A stretch of 64,000 nt of DNA, taken from Streptomyces exfoliatus. Lineage in GTDB: Bacteria > Actinomycetota > Actinomycetes > Streptomycetales > Streptomycetaceae. The DNA is taken from the NCBI RefSeq assembly GCF_000725545.1, contig NZ_JNZP01000012.1, positions 283,328 to 347,327 on the forward strand. The letters are read 5' to 3'. Every line of letters starts with the position of its first letter. The first letter of the stretch is position 1. Below, one piece after another: positions 1-8,008 of this stretch. Under the pieces are notes generated by a model. The model was not told the DNA's origin. It searched no databases and saw only the letters and a list, made by a program, of their open reading frames with translations. The position numbers and the translations under genes are program-made.

Positions 1-252
1 ACGCCACGGTGGCGCCTCCGGCAACCCTGCCCGCCGCCGCGTCCAATGCACCCATCCGGTGATCGTGGCAGATTCCCCCGCATCACCCCACGGACTTACC
101 TCTCCGTCTCCACAGGCGGTTGCCGCCCACGCAGCGTCAGAAGCCTCCCCCACCCTCACGATCGGACCAACGATCGGATGATCGGAAAGACGCTCCCTGG
201 CCTCAGCCCCGCCTTCCCCTTAGGCTGCGTGATCCACATCGATCGGGGGATC

Positions 253-843
253 ATGAACTTCACGCGATATCGCAGGCCCTCGGCCTTCCTGCTGTTGACG
301 GTGGCAGTCGTCCTCGGCGTCGCGGCAGTAGCCGGACTCGAGTCGGGAGACGAGGGCGCGCTGATCCTGCTTCTCCGACTCCGCGAGCACGTCCTTCTTC
401 TCGGATGGCTCACTCTGGGCGCACTGACCGGGGCGGTCCTCCTGGGGCTGGCAAAGGCCTCGCTGCGCGTGCCCCTGGCCGCCATGCTGCTCGTCATCGG
501 CGTCCCGACACTGCTCATCGGAGGCTGGGCCTCGGCTTTCGGTGGCTCGGACGAGACGGTGAAGACCGAGTCGGCCCCCCGCCGCGGGGACCGCCAACTG
601 GTGGTGATGGCACGCAGCGGCATCCTTGACCCGGTTTGGTGCGTCTACGTCCACCAGGGAAACCCGCCAATGGAACGCCGTTGGACCGTCGGCTGCTTCA
701 ACGGCGACTCCGCAGCCAACGCACTGAGCGACACCGCGTGGACGGCTCCCGACCGGATTCGTATGACCACCGAGGGAGGCGTAGACCACTACGTGACCAT
801 CGCCCCAGATGGACGACCCGACCGGATCGTCTCCGTCAGCTAG
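253..843 (+). CDS. Hypothetical membrane protein with extracytoplasmic domain
   Basis: This is a 196-aa protein read from ATG 253. The frame stays open upstream to position 46, but that part has no hydrophobic segment and no good start, so I chose the ATG that puts a membrane anchor at the N-terminus (MNFTRYRRPSAFLLLTVAVV). Three hydrophobic stretches lie near residues 11-31, 45-65 and 70-95. They are followed by a soluble C-terminal half of about 100 residues with one Trp-Cys pair (PVWCVYVHQG) and a later cysteine (VGCFNG), which could form a disulfide outside the cell. I recognise no family. The gene stands alone, and the next gene starts about 100 nt downstream. The sequence before 253 shows no gene. 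Confidence 0.6.
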   Translation: MNFTRYRRPSAFLLLTVAVVLGVAAVAGLESGDEGALILLLRLREHVLLLGWLTLGALTGAVLLGLAKASLRVPLAAMLLVIGVPTLLIGGWASAFGGSDETVKTESAPRRGDRQLVVMARSGILDPVWCVYVHQGNPPMERRWTVGCFNGDSAANALSDTAWTAPDRIRMTTEGGVDHYVTIAPDGRPDRIVSVS

Positions 844-945
844 TGCCGCATCAGAGAACTTTCGCCGTGTCTCTCGGTGCCAGGATCACCGGCAAGAGCC
901 GGGGGCTGACGGTCTCGGATCGAATGGGGCGGGGAGACATCGAGA

Positions 946-1230
946 GTGGCCGAGGATGAGCCTTGGACGCGTGACGATCAAGATCACAATGATCGGTGTC
1001 ATGCGCGTTGGCGAGCGTCGTTGTACCGCTCGACAGCCCAGTCCGGCTACCGGGACGAATGGCGGGACGCCCCGTGCGGAGGATGCCGCTTCCGGATCGC
1101 GTTGAGCGGGCAGCTCGGCCGGGACTACGGGGCGTGCAGCAACCCCAGCTCATCATTCGATGGGCGAGTGCGGTTCGAGCATGACGGCTGCGAAAGCTTC
1201 GCCGGTCGAGCCGACGGCTCATTCGGGTAG
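946..1230 (+). CDS. Short DUF3027-like protein
   Basis: This is a 94-aa protein from GTG 946, with a GGGGAG ribosome-binding site about 9 nt upstream. Its core, CGGCRFRIALSGQLGRDYGA followed by C-x-N, an S-x-FDG turn and a closing HDGC, matches the cysteine-rich core I know from actinobacterial DUF3027 proteins, which have two CxxC-like elements and probably bind zinc. DUF3027 proteins are usually longer, so this may be a stand-alone mini-version or a trimmed copy. It ends 8 nt before a degraded IS630 transposase on the other strand, so its 3' end may have been affected by that insertion. The function is unknown. Confidence rests on the motif and the ribosome-binding site. Confidence 0.5.
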   Translation: MAEDEPWTRDDQDHNDRCHARWRASLYRSTAQSGYRDEWRDAPCGGCRFRIALSGQLGRDYGACSNPSSSFDGRVRFEHDGCESFAGRADGSFG

Positions 1231-1237
1231 CGGCCGT

Positions 1238-1442
1238 TCAGGCGACGTTGCCTTTGACCACGACCCTGCGGAGGCGTTCGTCGTCGGCGTGCTGTTCCGC
1301 CCGATGATGAAGCGGCGGATCATGCCTGATCCTTGGCGCTGGTGTGGTCGGTGGCGTCGAGGGCGAAGGAGCGCAGGGCGGTGAACCGGACCTCGATCCG
1401 GTTGAGTCAGGAGCTGTTGGCGTGGTGGGCACGGGTGCCGCA
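1238..1442 (-). pseudogene. IS630-family transposase, 3' remnant
   Basis: Read on the minus strand, pieces of the IS630 transposase C-terminus appear in sequence but in different frames: HANSS, then a TGA where Trp is expected, then LNRIEVRFTALRSFALDATD, and in another frame ADDERLRRVVVKGNVA before the stop at 1238. In intact relatives these form one block, from SWLNRIE through the final KxNVA. A nonsense change (Trp to stop) and at least one frameshift make the copy dead. The 5' two thirds of the gene, including most of the DDE catalytic core, is absent or unrecognisable upstream of about 1442. Terminal inverted repeats were not found. Confidence 0.6.
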
Positions 1443-1541
1443 CACGAGTGAGACCGCCCGCCCCGGTGGCGGCGGGCAAAGGCGGACGCGAGGGTGTGAC
1501 GACGTACCGCGGACTGACGCCCATGAGCCGCGGCTCTCCGG

Positions 1542-1877
1542 CTAGCCGCCGGTGCCATCCGCACGCAGCGCAGCACGGACCAGAGCAACGTCCGCAGCGG
1601 GGACGGCGAGTTCCCAGTAGCGGTCGGCGGCTTGCAGGGACAGCAGGCGGAACGCTCCCTTGTCGACCGCCCCACTTCCCGGACCGGCGACCGGGCCCGC
1701 CCCGTGAATGTGGAAGGGAGCGATCAAGGCGATGTCTTCACCAGATCTGCCGAGGACTCGAAACGGCCGCCACACCACTGACGGGGCTGCGGCAGGATCC
1801 AGGATCAGCGACCCCTGCCGGGAACGGTGGCCGTCACGGACGAGCGCGGAGACTTCACGAGCATCTCCAGTGTTCAC
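1542..1877 (-). CDS. Conserved hypothetical protein, 111 aa
   Basis: A 111-aa frame with good actinobacterial codon use. It has a hydrophobic core pattern (WRPFRVLGRSGEDIALIAPF, then PVAGPGSG) and an acidic/aliphatic tail ending ELAVPAADVALVRAALRADG. I do not recognise a named family. It resembles the small unannotated proteins common in Streptomyces genomes, and there are no membrane segments or signal peptide. It lies between an IS630 remnant and a 300-nt gap, on the opposite strand to its neighbours, so no operon is apparent. The start at 1877 is the first ATG; later starts cannot be excluded. Confidence 0.45.
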   Translation of the reverse strand: MNTGDAREVSALVRDGHRSRQGSLILDPAAAPSVVWRPFRVLGRSGEDIALIAPFHIHGAGPVAGPGSGAVDKGAFRLLSLQAADRYWELAVPAADVALVRAALRADGTGG

Positions 1878-2180
1878 GCTACGAGGTCCGCCTCGGCGCG
1901 ATGCCCAACGTTTCCTGTGAGCTGCTCGATGAGGCGACTTGGATGCCGGAGCAGATCAGTGAAGGAGTGCGTCCCCGCCGCCCGTTGTACCTTCTGTCCC
2001 ACCTTTGTCCCCCTGCATCGCGTTCGTGACCAGCGTAGCGCCGGGGGCCTGCGGAATTGCCCCCTCAGCCAGCCACTTCCACCGGAGGACCGGCCCTACC
2101 ACAGCCAGCCGTCTGAGCCTCGGCGGCACCCCCCGCACATCCGCCGTCCAAAGGCGTGCCGGAGCTGCTGGTGATCTAGG
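1878..2180. other. Gap without a recognisable gene
   Basis: About 300 nt without a convincing frame on either strand. The open frames here are short and Arg/Pro-rich, as expected for the shadow frames of high-GC DNA. It probably holds the promoters of the diverging genes at 1877 and 2181. I see no strong hairpin and no repeat. Confidence 0.4.
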
Positions 2181-2717
2181 TTGGCTCGCGTGAAGGCGCG
2201 GGGGCAGGGGCAGAGTTACGGATACGTCGGACCGGCCGAGCTGAAGGCTGCGGTTCGGCCCGGCAGTGGCGGGTTCCGGGTCGGGTCGGCGGCCGACTTC
2301 GCCTGCTGGGTCGCTGAGCGTTCGGCGGTGGAGGCGGCCGAACCGTTCACCTTCGTGGTCGGCACGGACGGTGTCCTTCGGCTGGCGCCGCGACGAAGCG
2401 AGCATGTGGCCTGCGCCGGTGGAGCAAGGGTTCTGGGCGCCGGCGAGATCAGCTTCGTACGTGAGGCGGACCGCTGGACCGTGAGTGACGTCAGCAACCA
2501 CTCCACCGGGTACTGTCCGGACATCTCCTCCTGGACGGCGGTCGCCCACGCCCTGGACGCCGTAGAGCTCGTGCGGCCCTCCGGCTTCACCCACGAGGTC
2601 GTGTTCCGGCGGTGTCCCGGATGCCAGGAGCACAACATCGTTCGCGAGAGCGACTTCGTCTGTGTCTTCTGCGGCAGCGATCTGCCGGAGACGTGGAACG
2701 TGGACCCCACCGCGTGA
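2181..2717 (+). CDS. Hypothetical protein with C-terminal zinc ribbon
   Basis: A 178-aa protein. The frame opens with TTG 2181 and has an alternative GTG at 2190 three codons on; neither has a strong ribosome-binding site, so the exact start is open. The first ~140 residues look like a mixed alpha/beta domain (for example FTFVVGTDGVLRLAPRRSEH and WTVSDVSNHSTGYCPDISSW). The last 40 residues carry two Cys pairs, CPGC and CVFC, separated by 14 residues (a CxxC-x14-CxxC zinc ribbon), ending in CGSDLPETWN. I recognise no family with a known function. The ribbon suggests nucleic-acid or protein binding. It sits alone between hypothetical genes. Confidence 0.65.
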   Translation: MARVKARGQGQSYGYVGPAELKAAVRPGSGGFRVGSAADFACWVAERSAVEAAEPFTFVVGTDGVLRLAPRRSEHVACAGGARVLGAGEISFVREADRWTVSDVSNHSTGYCPDISSWTAVAHALDAVELVRPSGFTHEVVFRRCPGCQEHNIVRESDFVCVFCGSDLPETWNVDPTA

Positions 2718-2889
2718 CCGCCCCAAGGTAACCGCCGCTCGGCCGTCATCCACCCGGCGCTGCCTTCGGCCGATCGGCTCAGGGTGCGGGCGCGTCTCGG
2801 TCGTGCGGGCGGTGGGCGGTGGAGGATCGGCAGGCCGGGGGTCCCGCGACCGCCGCGCGCCCCGCCCCATCGTGCGAGAGGTCCCGACC

Positions 2890-2943
2890 ATGAATCCGTT
2901 CGACGACGACGCCCATCGCGCCGCGCCGGCGGTGGCGGTGTGA
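2890..2943 (+). CDS. 17-codon leader ORF coupled to the methyltransferase
   Basis: ATG 2890 has an AGAGG-type ribosome-binding site and encodes MNPFDDDAHRAAPAVAV. Its TGA (2941-2943) overlaps the GTG start of the next gene (2940) as GTGA, the usual arrangement for translational coupling. The first seven residues resemble the start of MbtH-like proteins (M-NPFDD), so it may be the stump of an mbtH gene or simply a leader peptide. It is too short to be sure it is translated. Confidence 0.3.
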   Translation: MNPFDDDAHRAAPAVAV

Positions 2944-3770
2944 CCGCCGCGCCGGACGGGGACGCCTCGTACGGTGGCCGCTACGGTGAGGCCGTCTTCC
3001 GTCCCGAGCAGGAGGGCGAGGGCGAGCGCATCGACTTCGGCGCCCTCGCCTACGACCAGATCACCATGGCGCGGCTGCGGGCACTGGGGGTGGGTCCGGG
3101 GTGGCGCTGTCTCGACGTGGGCGCCGGCACGGGAACGGTCTCCCGTCGGCTGCTCGACGAAGTCGGGGTGGCGAGCGTTCTCGCCGTGGACCGCGACGTA
3201 CGTTTCCTCACGGAGCGGCCCGTGCCCGGGCTCGACGTGCGGGAGGCCGACGTCACCGCCCTGGACTTCGAACCGGGCCGGTTCCGGCTCGTCCACGCGC
3301 GCTTCGTCCTGATGCACCTGCCCGAGCACGAGCGCCTGATCGCCCACCTGGCCGAACTCGTCGCTCCGGGCGGCGTGTTGGTGCTCAGCGATGCAGTCGA
3401 CCTCACGAGCGACCGGACGCCTCCCACGCCGTACACCACGGTGATGCGTGCGATGTGGCAAGGGCTGCGGGCCACCATCGGCACCGACGTCTCCTGGGTG
3501 CCGTCGTACCCCCGACTGCTGCGCGGCGCGGGGCTCGCACGCGTCGCCGCCGAGATCCATGTGCCCCCGCTGCTGCCCGGAAGTCCTCTCAGCCGCTTCT
3601 GGGCGGACACGTGGGAGCGGAGCAGGGCTGCGCTGCTCGCCACCGGTCTCGTCGACGACGAAGCCGTCGACGTGGCGGTCCGGTACCTGGGCTCCGACGA
3701 CTGTGCCGCCCTGTCGGCCGGCATGCTCACCGCCTGGGGATGGAAACCGGCGGAGACCGCCCCACGGTGA
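2940..3770 (+). CDS. Class I SAM-dependent methyltransferase
   Basis: A 276-aa protein starting at GTG 2940, coupled to the short leader ORF by a GTGA overlap. The SAM-binding motif I is CLDVGAGTGTVSRRL near residue 55, followed by the acidic end of strand 2 (VLAVDRDVRFL), the motif II region EADVTALDF and the post-motif FRLVHARFVLMHLPEHE typical of UbiE/methyltransferase-11 type enzymes. The C-terminal half (PSYPRLLRGAGLARVAAE) resembles the small-molecule methyltransferases of actinomycetes. The substrate cannot be told from the sequence. It is convergent with the XRE regulator gene, whose stop lies 50 nt away. Confident as a methyltransferase, not on its role. Confidence 0.85.
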   Translation: MTAAPDGDASYGGRYGEAVFRPEQEGEGERIDFGALAYDQITMARLRALGVGPGWRCLDVGAGTGTVSRRLLDEVGVASVLAVDRDVRFLTERPVPGLDVREADVTALDFEPGRFRLVHARFVLMHLPEHERLIAHLAELVAPGGVLVLSDAVDLTSDRTPPTPYTTVMRAMWQGLRATIGTDVSWVPSYPRLLRGAGLARVAAEIHVPPLLPGSPLSRFWADTWERSRAALLATGLVDDEAVDVAVRYLGSDDCAALSAGMLTAWGWKPAETAPR

Positions 3771-3821
3771 CCCATCCTCCTCGCGCCGCCGCCCGGGGCC
3801 GTGGCCGGCGCCAGGGCTTCA

Positions 3822-4421
3822 TCACTGCCCCGCCCCCGGGGGCTCGCCGCTCGTCGTCCGGCCCGTACGAACGATGGCCTGGTCCCCGTGGGGGCCGAAC
3901 AGGTGCAGGATCTCCACCGCTTCGCGGCCGGCGGGGCCGAACCAGTGGGGTTCGCCGGTGTCGAACTCGGCCACCTCGCCCGGCCGGAGGGTGACCTCGC
4001 GTTCCCCGAGGATGAGGCGGAGTTCACCGGCGAGCACGTAGAGCCATTCGTAGCCCGCGTGGGTCACCAGTCTCGGTTCGCGGTGCGCGAGGACCTGTTT
4101 GAAGACCTGGACCCGGCCGGGGTACTGCGTCAGCGGGACGAGGACGTTTCCGCGCTCCCGGCTCCGCGGTGTCAGATGGACCCGCGGATCGCCCGTGGCC
4201 GGGGCCGCCACCAGCTGGTCCAGCGCGACGCGGTGGGCACGGGCGAGCGGGATGAGGAGGTCGAGCGTCGGACGCCGCAGGCCGGACTCCACGCGCGACA
4301 GGGTGCTCACCGAGATCCCGGTGTCCTCCGCGAGGGCTTCGAGGGTGAGGCCGCGGTCGCGCCGCAGGGCGCGCAGCCGTGGCCCGATGCTGTCGAGGAT
4401 TTCCGCGAGTTCGGCGTCCAT
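3822..4421 (-). CDS. XRE-family regulator with C-terminal cupin
   Basis: A 199-aa transcription factor. Residues about 13-65 are a helix-turn-helix of the XRE type (LRALRRDRGLTLEALAEDTG, then VSTLSRVESGLRRPTLD). Residues about 100-185 are a cupin_2 sensor domain, with HREPRLVTHAGYEWLYVLAG and PGEVAEFDTGEPHWF carrying the usual His/Glu positions. This layout is common for repressors that sense a small molecule. I chose ATG 4421 because it starts directly at the helix-turn-helix domain; an in-frame extension to 4445 would run into the operator-like palindrome. It is divergent from the MFS exporter at 4517, so it very likely controls that gene and itself. Confidence 0.88.
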   Translation of the reverse strand: MDAELAEILDSIGPRLRALRRDRGLTLEALAEDTGISVSTLSRVESGLRRPTLDLLIPLARAHRVALDQLVAAPATGDPRVHLTPRSRERGNVLVPLTQYPGRVQVFKQVLAHREPRLVTHAGYEWLYVLAGELRLILGEREVTLRPGEVAEFDTGEPHWFGPAGREAVEILHLFGPHGDQAIVRTGRTTSGEPPGAGQ

Positions 4422-4427
4422 ACGACC

Positions 4428-4448
4428 ATTTTGCGGTCTCCGCAAAAT
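4428..4448. promoter_or_regulatory. Perfect palindrome, probable operator of the XRE regulator
   Basis: Two 9-bp arms, ATTTTGCGG (4428-4436) and CCGCAAAAT (4440-4448), are exact inverted repeats around TCT. The site is only 7 bp upstream of the regulator start and 69 bp upstream of the MFS start, in the single divergent intergenic region. Its AT-rich arms stand out from the surrounding DNA. It probably serves as the binding site for the XRE-cupin dimer. Confidence 0.65.
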
Positions 4449-4516
4449 TCCTGGTCCTGGCCCCTCCCCCGGCCGGAGCCTGGACGGCGTCCGATTCCGT
4501 CGAAGGGGGAACTCCC

Positions 4517-5968
4517 GTGCTCACGTCATCCCTTGCCGCTCCACCCGCCCCACCCCTGAGCGCCCGCCGGCGCTGGACGATCCTCGCTGTCTGCGCGCTC
4601 AGCATGTTCCTGGTCGGTGTGGACACCACCATCGTCAACGTGGGGCTGCCCGAGATCGGGCGCGGCCTCGACGTGGGCACGCGCGGTCTGGAGTGGATCG
4701 TCGACGCCTACACCGTGGTCATGGCCGGCCTGCTCATCGCCTCCGGCGCCCTCTCGGACCGATTCGGGCGCCGTCGGATCTTCCGGTACGGGCTGGTCGT
4801 CTTCGGCCTGGCGTCCCTCGCCTGCGCCCTGGCCCCCTCCCTCGGCGTACTCGTCGCCGCGCGGGCCGCCCAGGGGATCGGCGCCTCGATGCTGAGTCCT
4901 GTGGCCCTGGCGATCGTGGTGAACGCGATGCCCGACCCGCGGGAACGAGCCCGCGCGATCGGGGTGTGGGCCTCGGTCTTCGGGCTCAGCATGGCGGCGG
5001 GCCCGGTCACCGGCGGGGCGCTGATCGCCGCGTTCGGTTGGCGATCGGTGTTCTGGATCAACGTTCCGGTGGTCGTCGTCGCTCTCGTCCTGGTCGCCGT
5101 GTTCGTGCCGGAGTCCCGCGGGGAGCGCGTCCGGCGCCTCGACCTGCCCGGCCAGGTGCTCCTCACCGCGGTCCTCTGCCTCTCCGTGGGGCTTCTCATC
5201 GAGGGGCCCCGCATCGGCTGGACGTCGCCCTCGGCCTTTGCCGGTTACGCCCTGACCGCCGCGGCCACGGCCGCCTTCGTCCTCGTCGAACTGCGTCGCG
5301 GCGAGCCCCTGATGGACCTCGGCCTCTTCCGTCGACCGCCGTTCGTCACGGCGGTGCTCGGCGCGACGGCGGTGTTCGTCGCGCTGAACGTGACCCTTCT
5401 GCTCAACACCTTCCATCTCCAGCACACCCGCGGCTGGACCCCGCTCGCGGCGGGCGCCGCGACCCTGCCCATGGCGCTCGGGGCCACACTGTGCGCGCCC
5501 TGGTCCGGGACCCTGGTGGGTCGTCTCGGACCGCGCCGTCCGTTGCTCCTCGCGGGCGGATTCACCGCGGCCGGCGGTCTGTGCCTGGTGAGCCTCGACC
5601 GGGACACGAGCGTGTCGCTGATCCTCCTCGCCCTCCTGCTGATCGGCATCGGGTTCGGCTTCGCCAACGCGCCGCTGACCAACACGGCGGTCAGCGGTCT
5701 GCCGCCGTCCCGGGCCGGAGTGGCGGGGGCGATCACCTCCACGGCGCGCCAGTTCGGTGCGGCGGTCGGCATCGCGGTCGCCGGCGGCCTGGTCGCGGGC
5801 GCCGGCCGAGTCGACCTCGCCGCCGAGACCCGCCCGGGCTGGCTGCTCGTATCGGCCTGCGGACTCTTCCTCCTCGTGGCGGCCCGCGCAGCGGGCCCCG
5901 GTCCGGCCCGGCCCGCTCGACGACGTGCGGGGCAGGGTCCTGCGCGGCTCGCGGGGAAGGGCCGGTGA
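4517..5968 (+). CDS. MFS drug exporter, DHA2 (14-TM) family
   Basis: A 483-aa inner-membrane transporter. GTG 4517 was chosen because AAGGGGGA lies 6 nt before it and the first membrane segment follows the short cytoplasmic tail (RRRWTILAVCALSMFLVGVD). The DHA2 signature D-TTIVNVGLPEI is in helix 1. The motif A loop is GALSDRFGRRRIF near residue 75, and motif C-like glycine-rich residues are in helix 5 (ASVFGLSMAAGPVTGGALI). The length and about 14 hydrophobic segments fit the EmrB/QacA subfamily, which exports drugs or dyes with proton antiport. It is divergent from the XRE-cupin gene with a palindrome between them, so it is probably induced by its substrate. The C-terminal tail is Arg/Pro-rich. 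Confidence 0.9.
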   Translation: MLTSSLAAPPAPPLSARRRWTILAVCALSMFLVGVDTTIVNVGLPEIGRGLDVGTRGLEWIVDAYTVVMAGLLIASGALSDRFGRRRIFRYGLVVFGLASLACALAPSLGVLVAARAAQGIGASMLSPVALAIVVNAMPDPRERARAIGVWASVFGLSMAAGPVTGGALIAAFGWRSVFWINVPVVVVALVLVAVFVPESRGERVRRLDLPGQVLLTAVLCLSVGLLIEGPRIGWTSPSAFAGYALTAAATAAFVLVELRRGEPLMDLGLFRRPPFVTAVLGATAVFVALNVTLLLNTFHLQHTRGWTPLAAGAATLPMALGATLCAPWSGTLVGRLGPRRPLLLAGGFTAAGGLCLVSLDRDTSVSLILLALLLIGIGFGFANAPLTNTAVSGLPPSRAGVAGAITSTARQFGAAVGIAVAGGLVAGAGRVDLAAETRPGWLLVSACGLFLLVAARAAGPGPARPARRRAGQGPARLAGKGR

Positions 5969-6238
5969 GGTCGGCAGCATGTCCACGGCGACGCCGCACG
6001 GCGTCAGGCGGCTCGACGAGTTGGCCGGCGGCGCCGGGATCGTCCACGCGCTGGGCAGGAGCCCGGAGCGGATCCATGCGGCGCTCGCCGACGGCGACCA
6101 CCGGGCGCAGCGGGTCGTCGGGTCCGGCAGTACGTGTGAGGGACAGGGTCCGGAAGAACCCGGCCCCCTTGGCCGAGATGAGAGTGATCGGCGTCATCGG
6201 GAGGCGATACGGGCGGGAATTGCGGAACACTTCACCGG

Positions 6239-6907
6239 GTGATCGTGATGCAGCCCGTCCTGGAGATGTACGCACCTGCCGGCTTCGACCTCTGGCCCGT
6301 CGCCGAGGTCGAGCCGTTCGGCTTTCTGCCCCTCAGCGGCGAGCTCTCACCGGCTGAGGTCGGGGCCGCGGTGATGCGCATCGCCGACTGCAACGACATC
6401 GACCCCGACGGCGACCGCCCGCCTCGGCCGACCGACGCACTCGGCTCGTTCCTGCACGGACTGCTCACGTTCGACACTCTCTTCGCCGCCGGCGGCCTGC
6501 GGGTCACCGACCACTCCACCGGCGTCACGTTCCAGCCCGGCTGCTGTGACGGTCTTGAGGACTGGCGTGACTGGCACCGGTTCATCGACGACGGCAGCCC
6601 GCTCGGTTTCGGCCACGCCCCCGTGTCGCCGGTTGCGGAGCGCTTCGGCGACACCGTCCGGCTCACTGTCAACGCCGAGCGGAGCGACAGTCCGGTGATC
6701 GAACTGTCCGTCGCCGAACTCCGCGGCCTGCTCACCGATGCCGAGCGCGACCTGGCCGACTTCCAGGTTCTGGCGGCCGGTTGGGCCTCCCGGTACCTGC
6801 CTGGCCACTGCGCTGCCGTCACAGCCGCCCTCGCCCGCGTCGTCCGCCTTCCCGCGCCGGCCGTACCGGTGGGCACGTCGGGCGACGCGACTCCGGACAC
6901 GCCCTAG
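6239..6907 (+). CDS. Conserved hypothetical actinobacterial protein, 222 aa
   Basis: A 222-aa soluble protein from GTG 6239 (ATG 6248 is an alternative three codons on). It is rich in acidic and aromatic residues and has recognisable blocks: FDLWPVAEVEPFGFLPL near the N-terminus, RIADCNDIDPDGDRPPRPTD, FQPGCCDGLEDWRDWHRFID and ERFGDTVRLTVNAERSDSP. I know similar proteins only as unannotated Streptomyces proteins, so I assign no function. There is no signal peptide and no membrane helix. Its TAG at 6905 overlaps the stop codon of the degraded IS481 transposase on the other strand, so the IS end abuts the gene exactly. The 270 nt before it hold no convincing gene. Confidence 0.7.
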   Translation: MIVMQPVLEMYAPAGFDLWPVAEVEPFGFLPLSGELSPAEVGAAVMRIADCNDIDPDGDRPPRPTDALGSFLHGLLTFDTLFAAGGLRVTDHSTGVTFQPGCCDGLEDWRDWHRFIDDGSPLGFGHAPVSPVAERFGDTVRLTVNAERSDSPVIELSVAELRGLLTDAERDLADFQVLAAGWASRYLPGHCAAVTAALARVVRLPAPAVPVGTSGDATPDTP

Positions 6908-7855
6908 GTGTATTGCCTCGTCAGGTTGGGGACGCGGCTTGCGGGTGGTTTGCCTGCGCGTGCGGTGTGTCCGCGGTGGTGATTGCAGGAGTGGAGCCGG
7001 CCGGGGAATGCTTCGCGGCGTTCGATGTCTGACCGGTAGGGGCGGGCGTAGGCCCATTCGTCGAGCAGGGTGCGGTCGAAGCGTTCGACCTTGCCGTTGG
7101 TCTGGGGACGGTAGGGCCGGGTTCGTTTGTGGGTCATCCCAGCCGCCGCCAGGCTGTCGCGCCAGTCGCGTGAGCGGTAGCAGGAGCCGTTGTCGGTCAG
7201 AACCCGTTCGACGGTGATCCCAGCGCCGTGAAGAAGGCGTGGGCCCGTTGCCAGAAGGCGGTGGCGGTCTGCTTCTTCTCGTCCGCGTGGATCTAGCTGT
7301 AGGCGAGGCCGGAGTGGTCGTCGACGGCGGTGTGCAGGTAGCTGTAGCCGGCGTTCCTGCGGGTCTTGCGGCCCGCTTGCCGGCCCAGGACCTTGTGTCC
7401 GCCGCCGTCGGGGATGTTGCCGAGCTTCTTGATGTCGACGTGCACGAGCTCGCCGGGTCTCTCGCGTTCGTAGCGGCGTATGACGTGCCCGGTCGCGCGG
7501 TCGAGGTGGGTCAGGCGGGCCGGCCGGTAGCGGGTCAGGACGCGGTGGACGGCCGAGGGGACCAGGCCGAGCAGGTGGGCGATACGGGCCGGTCCCCAGC
7601 GGCGCAGGAGGCGGACCTTGATGATCCGGCGTTCGGTCCGGGTCGGTGTCCGGCGCGGCGCGTGATGGGGACGGCTGGAGCGGTCACCCATGCCCGCTTC
7701 GCCCGGGGCGCGGTAGCGGTCGGCCCATCACTGGACGGTGGTCGGTGAGACCTGGAAGCGTTCGGCGGCCCGCGCAGGGGCCGGCCGTCCTCGACCACAC
7801 AGCGGGCCGGACGCAGTCGGCCGGTCTCGGTCAGGGGTGCATCACGGTGGCGCAC
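6904..7855 (-). pseudogene. IS481-family transposase, multiply inactivated
   Basis: The full length of an IS481-type DDE transposase can be followed on the minus strand from GTG 7855 (MRHRDAPLTETGRLRPARCV, counting the GTG start as Met) to the stop at 6904 (LTRQYT). It is broken at least four times. A one-base loss follows the RPLR of the helix-turn-helix region. An Arg-to-TGA change follows VSPTTVQ. A Glu-to-TAG change follows DDHSGLAYS, near 7295. A one-base loss occurs at FFTALG just before TVERVLTDNG, the second Asp of the catalytic triad. The catalytic landmarks ELVHVDIKKLG, the VLTDNGS region and RPYRPQTNGKVERFDRTL are still legible. Terminal repeats were not resolved. Confidence 0.85.
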
Positions 7856-8008
7856 GAGGGCCTTTCGGTCAGGTGTGGACGTCGTATCCCAGACCCGGGT
7901 GCGAAGCAGGCGTCTCAGCTCTCGGCGGGGGCGGCGGGCTGGTCCGCTTGCCGGGAATCGGATCGCCATCAACGGGGTTGGTGGGGGGTGAGCCGTTATT
8001 GGAGGGCC

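Noticed and set aside
1956..3560. Minus-strand frame of about 530 codons opposite the zinc-ribbon protein and the methyltransferase
   Set aside because: Antisense shadow; low-complexity Arg/Gly composition and no motif, whereas both plus-strand genes carry recognisable domains.
5969..6238. Possible small gene on either strand between the MFS exporter and the 222-aa protein
   Set aside because: Both strands have protein-like stretches, but neither has a ribosome-binding site, a clear start or a family match; kept as intergenic.
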